This document shows positions 35,098 through 44,252 of a stretch of 64,000 bases of DNA, in pieces. Location of the stretch: assembly GCA_029204225.1 (NCBI GenBank), contig CM055111.1:19013015-19077014 (forward strand), written 5' to 3'. The translations under genes and the position numbers were made by a program. The notes below the pieces were generated by a model, which worked only from the letters and a program-made list of their open reading frames with translations, was not told the DNA's origin and did not search any database. The first letter of the stretch is position 1. Each line of letters opens with the position of its first letter. The DNA is from Diphasiastrum complanatum (taxonomy: Eukaryota; Streptophyta; Lycopodiopsida; Lycopodiales; Lycopodiaceae).

Positions 35098-37275
35098 TTA
35101 TCCACCCCTAATCTGTTGCAGGACCCACTGCAACACCGGTGATGTCTTCCGCTTGGCACTTGAAAAAGCGTGGATTTTCAATGGCTTCCAAAAAACCAGG
35201 TGCTTATTATCCGCAAAATTTATTTGCCAAAATTGGAAGTCCCTCAATTGGCCGCTACATACCAGCCCTCTTGAGCACTTATTGTGAATTTTGTTCGCCT
35301 CGTCATCGCGCCGTCTGCTTTCGCTCGCTCATCTTCCGGCTTAGGGCTTCAAAAACTTGGAAGCGGAGCTTACTTCCAAAATTAAGAGGCCCCAAGTATT
35401 CTCTTATTTTTTCTATGAAGCCCATTTCTTGCCAGTCTTCCACCATGGTCACATAGCATGACGACATAAAGGCCGCTATGTAGTATAGCCTGGCCATCAT
35501 CTCATGGTTTTCTTCTGACTGGAGGACTGTGTTTGGTTGATCCTAATGGGATCCAAACCTCGATCCCAGAAACACTCTTGCTACATCAGGAAGGCCATGG
35601 ATCTGCAATACTCGGCACTTTCCTGCACGCAGAGATTGGCACTTGACTTGTATTTGTGCCCGAAGTCTAGTAATTGTAGCCTCAGATCATCCGGGAAGGT
35701 TCTCTTTGTAATTTCCGAAATGACTGGCCAGTTTACTAACTCCACTTGAGGCTTTTCCACCGGCCATGGGTTTCTGCATTTGAGCGGCATGCAAAAAGGA
35801 TCCACTCGCTTCCAAGTCGGTGCCCTCAAATATTCCTGGCGTCGCCTGGTATCCTTCAGGACTTTGCTCCGCCATTCTGGTTGCGGTTGTAGTGTGGCAA
35901 TGATCTCGGCCCTGGTGGAGTATTGGCTTTGATCGATGTCTTCTTTGTCGCCCCTCATATTGAGAGGGTATTTTCTTTCAAATCGCTCTGATTCTCTTGT
36001 TTCAGCCAATTTACTTCTAGGTCGAGTAGGGGAAGTTGTCCTACGCGGCTGGGGCGACCTTGCCAAATAATCATCAAGGGCCTTGGTGCCCGTATCTTTC
36101 TCTTTTGCTCGCTCGCTTGTCGACGGCTCATCTGCACCCGTGTCTGGCCTGGACGAGAATCTTCTTGTCTCCGGTTGGTCAACCAGGAAGTCATCATCGG
36201 CTCCAATGTCTGTGTTAGTTTCCAGAAGGTCAAGGATGGAGTGATCTGGGGAGAGGTGTGCGGGGGTGAACAGTTTAGGAGGAGGTGGAAATAAGAAGTT
36301 ATACGCAACACCGGGGGAGTGGAGTTGCTGGAGGAACTCGTCCCGTCGGGCCTTGTGGGTGTCAGCTGGACCTTTTGATGGGCCCATTATTTGACTAGGA
36401 GGTGATGCCAAGAAAGGGAAAATTGAGCGGAGTAGGAGGAAGGGTTAAAGGTGGGAGGGGGTCAGGGAAAGCTCATGGAAGCAGCACAGGCTCTCTGGCC
36501 ACCCGATCCTGAGCTACCATCTGATGGGTGGGTTTTCCCATCCTGATTCCCTGCTCCATCATTCCCATCATCGTCTCGTGGCTTCGTTACGTGAGCACCT
36601 GCTTGGGCCTTGCACGTCGTGTCCCATAATTGGTTCACATTGTCCAAGACTTGCTGCAGGGCCTTCGTTGTTTCTTCCAGGTGCTTCTGGGACTCCAGGA
36701 TGATCTTATCTTGTTCAGCCTTATGTATTTCTCCATCCGGATGGCTGAGGCCTGTGGGGCCTAGATTTGAATGTCCTCGGGCTTGACTGGAGGAGCATTG
36801 ACTGTCATTGCACCCGACGATCCGTCTCGTACTTGGTCGATTTGGACCATCTGGTGCTTCAGTTGCTGCTGGACCTCTTCCATGGTGGATTTCTGCCCGA
36901 CCATCACGGATCTGCTTTCTACTGCCTCTTTTCTTTTTCTTTGGCCATCCTTTGATATCGCGCAATCTCTTGGTCTTGATATTGGACCTTGCTCTCTAGA
37001 ACTTGATGTTGGCTGACGAGTGTTGTTGTGATGCTGTGGATGAGTTGCCACCATATGACGTGAAACCATGTGAAACTGATCCCACCGGTGATGTTTTTCC
37101 AGCTTGAAGCTTCTCTTGTCTTCGTTGTTGCCGTGTACCTGGCAACTGAGCCCTTGAGGTATCTGCATGTTGAGCTCCGGAGGTGCAGTTGCTTGTGGAT
37201 TCTGGGGTGGGCTTCTTGGCTTGTGTACCAAAGAGAGGATACCGGTGTTGACTCATTTGGCCTGGGATCCCAATG
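35098..37275 (-). pseudogene. Gag-like ORF B, homologous to ORF A
   Basis: Minus-strand blocks: coiled coil VLESKVQYQDQEIARYQRM (about 36990), a low-complexity acidic/Gly-rich segment (DDDGNDGAGNQDGKTHP, about 36560), a Pro-rich block AYNFLFPPPPKLFTPAH (about 36290), charged linker, STRAEIIATLQPQPEWRSKV (about 35900), ELVNWPVISEITKRTF (about 35730), then MARLYYIAAFMSSCYVTMVE (about 35490) and the 3' end near 35110. Frameshifts separate at least four segments. The TLQPQPEWR, NWP and YY.AAF blocks align in order with ORF A, so A and B are two diverged copies of one family. Its upstream end is fused in frame to the gypsy integrase at about 37275. Confidence 0.55.
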
Positions 37276-38253
37276 GTGAAGTACCTGGTCACCTAAATAT
37301 AGATCTTTATTGTGCAGGTGATGGTTATGCCAAGCTTTTTGACATCGTTTGTTAACTAGTTGTGCGTGATAAGATATTAGTCTTGTCTCGCATAACTGGG
37401 CTAACGTAAACAGCTTGGTTTTGACTTGTTGTTCGATTGAAGCTTTTTCATAGAGATCTGTTGAAAAAGCCTTTGTAACTCTTAGCAAAGGTACTAAGAA
37501 TTCTACGGACATTACCGCTTCTTGACCGTATACTAAGTGGAAAGGGGTTACCCACCCAGTGGCTTTCTTCGAGGTGGTGCGGTAAGCCCAAATAGCTGAG
37601 AAAAGTTTTGTTTCTCAATCAGAGCGACTGGTTTCAACTATCTTGGTTAGAATTTTGCAGATCGTCTTGTTAGTTTATTCAGCCTGGCCATTACACCTAG
37701 GATAGTACGGTGTACTTTTTTGTGAACAACAAGGTAATGGCGTAGGAGATTATCAACGACAACATTTAAAAAATGCATGCCGCGATCACTAACAAGCTCA
37801 ATGGGACAGCCAAAACGGGTAATAATGTTTTCGTAAAGAAAACGTGCAACTGTTTTTGCATTGGCGTCCTTCGTTGCTCGGGCCTCTACCCACTTAGTGG
37901 CGTAATCTGTGGCTATGAGGATGTATCGAGCTTGGGTATGTTTCGCTGCTGGACTGATGGGTCCAACAAAGTCAATCCCCCACTTATGGAAGGCTTCGCC
38001 TTCTATAATGAGAGTCAATGGTGTGAAGTCTGCTTTGGTATTTTTCTTTGCACTTTGACAGACATCACATGCTTTAATGACAACAAACGTGTCTTTAAAC
38101 AAAGATGGCCACCACAATCCTGCTCGAAGGATAATCTTCGCTGTGGCTCCAGCAAAAAAGTGGCCACCTCCAATGCCCTCATGAGCCTGAGATATTATCG
38201 GTCGTATCTCATATTCATAGGCACATCGTCTTTGAGTTTGAAAAAAAAATATA
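37276..38253 (-). pseudogene. Ty3/gypsy integrase, C-terminus replaced
   Basis: Minus strand from about 38250: QTQRRCAYEYEIRPIIS, then the HHCC finger (AHEGIGGGH and CDVCQSAKKN), core GIDFVGPISPAAKH (first Asp), DYATKWVEARATKDANAKT and LVSDRGMHF (second Asp). The region of the catalytic Glu is frameshifted (near 37650). A later frame gives MSVEFLVPLLRVTKAF and LYLGDQVL at about 37284, where homology to the 23.4-kb copy stops and ORF B-like sequence begins in frame. Its N-terminal edge at about 38253 matches where the RNase H reading stops at about 43602, consistent with a split pol gene. Confidence 0.85.
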
Positions 38254-38254
38254 A

Positions 38255-38573
38255 TACAGATGCTTGCACGGAACATACCTATTTGATGACAAAATCGAAA
38301 CATGTGCATGACGGCTCACAACTTAGGGTCACTTGGTATGTTGATCCCGTGTTGCTGCTATCATAGCTCTCTATTTTAAAAATTTCTACATCATTGTTTT
38401 GATTTCTATCAACTTGAAGTACTTTACAGTTCAAGCTAAGTCCTCTACTAATTCTCTCTTTGGCAGCCACAGAAACACCAAATCTTTTTCGCATGACCTT
38501 TCTTTTGCCAGATGACATAGGGTCTCCTACATGTTGCTGTTCACCAACACTATGGTCCTCATTTTCATAGTTG
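38255..38573 (-). pseudogene. MULE-like transposase, 3' part with SWIM-type motif, inverted
   Basis: Minus-strand reading from 38568: YENEDHSVGEQQHVGDP, GKRKVMRKRFGVSVAAK, then STYQVTLSCEPSCTCFDFV. The CxC with preceding beta-strand residues looks like the first half of a SWIM zinc finger (CxCxnCxH), common at the C-terminus of MULE transposases. The frame begins exactly where the 5' part at 29458 stops, once the LTR insertion and the CAACT duplication are discounted. The second half of the finger is not found; a TAG and GTATG donor-like sequence follow VIK. Confidence 0.6.
38569..38573. repeat. Gypsy target-site duplication, right copy (AGTTG = CAACT on minus)
   Basis: Adjacent to LTR terminus TGTTGGTGG at 38574. 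It is the inverse of CAACT at 29454-29458. Confidence 0.75.
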
Positions 38574-39398
38574 TGTTGGTGGTATTCCCAACAAAGTGTA
38601 AATAAATAAAAACATCCAATAAAATGTGTTGTGAGGGCATGGCATCCTGCGTGTATAAGCCCATGGCCCAATGAGCACGCAAATAAAGTTGTAAATAAAA
38701 TAAACATGACTTGGGCCTTGGAATTAAAATAAAACTAGAGGCCCAATGTCATTTTTGAACTTAGAGATCACTTTTTAGAGTTGGGTCCAAATTGGGACTC
38801 ACATGAATCTTGTGATTTCTAATGTACTTTTTGTGGACCCTTGGATCAAGTTGGGTCCAAGATGAATGGATATGATCATTGTGAATAGTAGCCAATAGGA
38901 TTGAGGGGCAAGGGCCTTTCCCATTTTATAAAAAGGCACCATTTGTACACTATTTCAATGCTTAATGAGAAGGAGGAAAATCTACCATTTTTGGAAGAGA
39001 AGCATTCTCATTTGCTATTCACTACTTGCTAATGCTCTTGATTGTGTTTTCCATTGCTTTCTATTTCCATGTTTATTGTTTGCCATAGTGAATGCTTTTC
39101 CATTAGCAAGCATAAGGAGCATTTGAGCTAACCTCCACCCTCACTCTCTATCTCTCTCTCTTTCTCTCTTCTCTTCTCAACCTCTTATTTTCTATCCCTT
39201 TCCTTCATCCAAATCATGATGAAAGTTAGTGTAGATGAGTAGAGTTAAAGGAGAATAGTGTTAGTGGTGATTAGAGTTAAGGGAGAAAATAGGAAATTAA
39301 CTAAAAGTAGCATCTATGCATAGTTAGGTACTTATCCAGTGATCTAACCCTTGTTGACAGGCAAGAGAGCTATACTACGCGAGATCTTTGACCCTACA
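38574..39398 (+). mobile_element. Gypsy LTR, 825 bp, plus orientation (5' LTR)
   Basis: TGTTGGTGG...CCCTACA, followed at 39400 by a primer-binding site. It includes the pyrimidine-rich tract TCTCTATCTCTCTCTC near 39147 and a TTTTATAAAAAGGCACC box near 38925. It is the inverted counterpart of 29459-30283. Confidence 0.88.
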
Positions 39399-39399
39399 G

Positions 39400-39417
39400 T
39401 GGCGTCGTTGCTGGGGA
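39400..39417 (+). promoter_or_regulatory. Gypsy primer-binding site
   Basis: TGGCGTCGTTGCTGGGGA, one base after the LTR. It differs at two positions from the TGGCGCCGTTGCCGGGGA form that I associate with tRNA-Asp priming in Athila/Tat-type plant gypsy elements. Confidence 0.75.
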
Positions 39418-40660
39418 TAGGTTTCCACTAACTAGTTTAGCTGCATTTTAGCTATTTTCTTGCTTTTTAGAGTAGTTTTAGGTAGATTTTTGGGTGTTTA
39501 GAGTTAGTTTTTTGTATTTTTTTTGTGTTTGGACTATTCACACCTAGCAGAGGAGGTGTGAGAGGGTAGAGGAGGCCCTGAACAGCCTCTAAGGTCTTGA
39601 AACCCAAACCGACCAGCCAAAAAACCCAAAAAACACACTAATCTGTATTTTGGAGGGAAAAAGAGCTTAAAATCTTATCAAATTTTTATATCTCCAGATC
39701 AGTGAGAATTAACCCTTACATGACTGGCAATAGCTCCAGGGTACTGTCCCAGACCTGCATAGAAGCCTGCGAGAGTTAGTTCCAAGCAGATTGTAAAAAT
39801 CAGAGAAAAATCATAAAAATTTCAAAAAGCCCTTGAAAAAATCCAAAAAAAAATTCAAATCCTCATAAGAATTCTCGTAGAGCCCTCTGAAGTTCCATCT
39901 CAGTGAAACCAGGACACAGAGAAGCTTGCGAGAGTTACTTTGATGTCTAAGTGTCTGTGCAAGAGTTCCCAGTAAAAAAAAGACGGGAAAGTACCAGTGA
40001 ACCCTCGCAGACAGCAAAATTTTCAATTCCAGTGGTCAAGAACTCTCGCAGAGGATTTTGAAGTTCCATCTCAGTGAGACCATGACACAGAAGAGCTTGA
40101 GAGAGTTAGTCTGACTCTAGTGAGCAGAAAATTGGATTTAAGTGCTAAAAAAATCACTAAAAAGAGAAGATCCAGCAAATCCTTCCAGTAAGAACTCTCG
40201 CAGACCCTCTCAATCGATTCTGAATGGCAATTTACATCGGTGATGAAGCCTGCGAGAGTTAATGTGAAGATCTGGTGAAGATCAAGCCAAAAAAATGGTT
40301 TTGAACCCTCGCAGACAGTGAAATTTTCACTTCTTGCGAGAGTTTACTCTCGCAAAGAATTCTATAGTATGATCTGTCCAGATCCAGCTACTGTGAACCT
40401 TGCAAGAGTTACTTCCCAGAGATCTAAAAGATATCAAGCTATTTACCTGCAGCAACCAACCCTTGCACAAGATAACCCTCTCAGACAAGATCAGTGGAAA
40501 GATCCGCATCAGATCCAGCTACTATCAAAATCTCAGATCAATCAGTGCAAGGAGTAAAATGTTATCAGGGAAAAACCATCGTAAAAGGCCTAAAATTCAT
40601 TTTCGGTTGATCAGATCGATCAGATACTTGAAGATCCAGACTACATCCTACTGTATAAGC
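39418..40660 (+). other. Gypsy untranslated leader with alternating GCGAGAGTT / CTCTCGCAG motifs
   Basis: The leader between PBS and gag carries GCGAGAGTTA-type words (about 39767, 39924, 40252, 40336) and complementary CTCGCAGA-type words (about 40006, 40052, 40197, 40307), plus the perfect hairpin TTGCGAGAGT-TT-ACTCTCGCAA at 40334-40355. A block GAAGTTCCATCTCAGTGA is duplicated (about 39890 and 40060). No convincing coding content; it probably forms a multi-stem RNA. Confidence 0.65.
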
Positions 40661-40691
40661 AAGATCCAATCACTTTGGAACCCACCATTGG

Positions 40692-43602
40692 ATGAGTCTG
40701 AGATCGGGACGATCAATAGCACGAAGGATAGCAAATCAGGCACCACACCTTCCCAGATTAGCAGTTGAGGAACAAGAGCCAGAACCGGAACCAGCACCAA
40801 TGGATCCAATGGGCCAACCCATACTTGTCGCTCCCTTGCAAGCAGTCCGAAGAGCACCATGGATGGAGATGCCAAAATATGACGGATGAGTGAAACCAAA
40901 AGGTGTAGCTGCCGATATCCCCATCAAGATAGCAGGCATGCAGTTTGTGATTACTTTTGTAGTCATGGATATACCTGAATCTCCATCTGCATACCGAGTC
41001 TTACTGGGAAGACCATGGTTGAGGACTACGCAAGTAGTACACAACTGGGGTACAGGGAAACTCACCTTCAAAAACAGAGAACAGGCCATAAAGGTTGATC
41101 CAACCACATGGGTAGTGAAAAGGTTGATGACGGATCATCCACGACAGATCATACGATTGATCGCCCAAGGCCAGCCAAGGGAGGTCACTATCATTCAGAG
41201 ATGGATGTCATGAGATGGACAGATGCATTAGCAACTATTGACTGCCAGGCATTTCAATATGAATCAGATCCAGAACCGAGTACATCTTCACCCAAATGTT
41301 ACACTATGGACACACCAATCACATTTGGGGTGAATATGATAAACGTAGCATGGCTGTCAGCGGAGCCTATTGAAAACCCAGTGGACGATGATCTAGTCCC
41401 TTGGCAACATGCTCTAACTTATAATAAGGAGGTTGAGCTGACTGATGAACATGTCCTACATCACATGGACCCAGATCGTTACAGAACCAAGAAGGTACCA
41501 GCTCAACCACCACAAAATTCTGCTATGGCGAAATTCTCAAGGATCGATCCACCCAAGGCACCTGTGAATAAGAAGAATTAGTTGAAGCAACGCTACAACC
41601 AGGTGATCCGATGGAGTGACCTACCCGAAGAGGCGATAGCTACAGTAAACATTGATATTCGCAACCATGAGGCGAATGTCACAACAGTCCCAAAGAAAGA
41701 CAACAAGGATGAACCCACCAAAATGACAAAAAAGAGCAAAAAGAAGGTGTTGGATTCCTTGAAGTCACTCCAGTTGGACTCAAACACAGTGTCATCTTCT
41801 GCTGAAAGAGGAATCTCGACGAGCTCCCGTTCACGAGATGTCTGATACTTTCAAGAACTATACTTTGGACAACGTGGTAATCATGATGCCGCAAGCCCAA
41901 CGAGAACCTTATCAAAGTCAAGCACCAGCAGAACAAGTCTTAGAGGGACCTGCACGAACACAGCCAATGAATCTTGTGGAGCCAGGAGAAGAAGAAAGGA
42001 TAGTGCATGTGGGAGAGCAGTTAGCACCCACGCAGTTCAAGAGACTATGATCCTTGTTGATGGAATATAAAGACTGTTTTGCTTGGAGCTATAGTGATCT
42101 AAAGGGCATTCCGCCAATAGTAGTCCAACATACCATACCTTTGGTGGACGAAACAGACCCCAAGGTGAGCCATTACTATCGCTGCAACCCGAACTATACA
42201 GAACTGATCAAGCAGGAGTTGCAAAAGCTGATGGACGCAGATTTCATTTATGAGATCGAGCACACGGAATGGGTATCACTGATAGTTATAGTACCCAAGA
42301 AGAATGGCAAAATGCGGATCTGTGTGAATCTGAAGGCGCTAAATGCAGTCACCAAAAAGGACCATTTTCCTTTACCAATTACAAAAAGTGTCCTTGATAG
42401 GGTAGCTGGCGCCGAAGCCTACAATTTTCTAGACGACTTCAGCGGCTACAACCAAGTGAAAATAACCCCCTAGGACCAGCACAAGACAACATTTGCCACA
42501 GAATGGGGAACCTATGTCTATAAAGTGATGCCATTTGGACTTTGCAATGCCCCAAGCACTTTCCAGCGAGTCATGCAGGCGGCATTCAAAGATTATTTGC
42601 AAAAATTTCTGGAAATTTCCTTGGACAATCTGTGCGTGCATGGACCAGATTCAGAACACTTATCCAATTTGGAGAAGGTGTTACAAAAATGCCGCGACTA
42701 CCAGATCTCCCTGAATCCAGAAAAATGTCAATTTTGGGTGACACATGGCTTGATACTCGGCCATATAGTGTCAAGACACGAGATCGCCACAGATCTATCA
42801 AAGATCGAGATCATTATTGATCTATCACCACCGGGGACGATCCGCGAGGTCTACATTTCATGGGTCATGCTAACTATTATAGGATATTCATTCTTGATTT
42901 TGCGAAGTTAGCCAGACCAATCTACAAACTCACAACAGATCCACATTAAAATGAGAAAGCCCTAAAAGCTTTCCAAAAGCTTAAGGATGCATTGGTCTCA
43001 GCACCAATCTTACGGCCACCCAATTGGTCCATTGAGTTTCACGTGCATACGGACGCATCAAAGTATGCAGTTGGAGCAGTCTTAACCCAGCTCGGTGAAC
43101 ACAAAAAGAATTTTCCAATTCGGTTTGCAAGCCGACAGCTGAATGATACCGAAATGAACTATTCAATCACAGAGCGGGAAGTGCTGGCAATGATCTATGC
43201 GGTTAAGAAATTTTGACATTACTTGATGGCCATACATTTTCTTTTTTATATGGACCATCAACCCTTGTTCTATCTCATTAATAAAACTTGCAACACCGGA
43301 AGAATCACCAGATGGCTACTTCTGTTGTTGGAGTTCGATTTTTGGATAGTAGCTCGCAAGGGAAAACAACACTACATGGCAGATCATGTGTCACGAATCA
43401 AGGGAAAGGAGAAGTTAGCAGATGCTGCCTTATTTTACGTGAACACAATACCATAATGGGCTGTCGACATTGTTGAATATCTAATGCATGGCCAACCAGA
43501 CAAATCACTACCAAAGGCGGCACAACGAAAATTGATTTTGAAGTCTAGACCTTATCAGCTGATTGCCGGCCAGTTGTATCGAAGAGGTCAAGATGGAATT
43601 AC
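40692..43602 (+). pseudogene. Ty3/gypsy gag-pol, internally deleted, ends after RNase H
   Basis: Blocks in order: gag start SLRSGRSIARRIANQ (40695) to MPKYDG (40887); a deletion to the protease region, with VVMDIPESPSAYRVLLGRPW (about 40965); a long spacer to about 42050; RT from KDCFAWSYSDLKGIPP (42069), RCNPNYTELIKQELQKLMDA, VPKKNGKMRICVNLKALN, DDFSGYNQVKITP, FGLCNAPSTFQRVM. The active-site box reads EISLDNLCV instead of a YMDD form, so the polymerase centre is lost. RNase H starts FHVHTDASKYAVGAVLTQLG (about 43040) and continues to WLLLLLEFDFWIVARKGKQH and YRRGQDGI (43602). Stops include TAG 42471, TGA 43217 and TAA 43456. The integrase expected next is at 37276-38253 on the opposite strand. 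Confidence 0.88.
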
Positions 43603-43986
43603 AGCTCCAAAGAGAGTTTAGAATGGAGAGAAATCTTTGATTTTGTGCTTCCAAACCCCAGACCAGAGTTTTTCACACAAATCTATTCTTGGCTTCCTAT
43701 TCACATTATTTTGACAGGCCTATCCTCTTGCTCTAAGGTCGTCCTACTGCTTGAACTTTGATGCGTCAATCTGTTTGTCAAACGGTGTCTGATTGAATGC
43801 ACACTGACTACAAACACCAAATAGCCTGCTTCGAAATTTCAAATTTCCGTTTGTTGAGGTTTTTGATTCAGCCGACAACCCTTGTCTCTGAATCCTCACA
43901 CAGTCTCAAGCTCACCAAGCTTCTGTATGCTAAACTCTCTGCACCAGTGTTTCTCCTTCCGTTTTCAACCCGCCGTAAACCCCGAA
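43603..43986 (-). mobile_element. Copia leader fragment (minus orientation)
   Basis: The right part (43917-43985) matches 4450-4522, including GCACCAGTG.TTCTC and CAACCCGCCGTAAACCCC. Compared with the copy at 4.5 kb, the primer-binding site and about 80 adjacent bases are deleted. The left part shows no clear match. Confidence 0.5.
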
Positions 43987-44252
43987 CTTGCTTCGAACAA
44001 GAACACGGATCATGCTACATAGTAACACAGACAAAAAACACTCTCCACAACAAGCTCACATAGCAACTGTATTTCTCAAAATGAAATTACACTGTACATA
44101 TAGTTGCTCACTCAAGCAACCCATGCATGACCCAGGTTGTCGTTGGCGGGACGCGTGTCCCATCGACTTGCCTCGTGGCGAGGCCAACTGATTTTTATCA
44201 ACTGATAGGAGCCACAGTACAGTAGCACAGTGATTCTACTTTAATTCTAACT
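43987..44252 (-). mobile_element. Copia LTR, second copy (minus orientation)
   Basis: Near-identical to 4599-4871 over most of its length (for example GTTGTCGTTGGCGGGACGCG and GATTCTACTTTAATTCTAAC). The first bases at the leader side are deleted. Confidence 0.7.

Noticed and set aside
37773-38366. 197-codon plus-strand frame
   Set aside because: Antisense of the gypsy integrase, whose motifs are clear on the minus strand.
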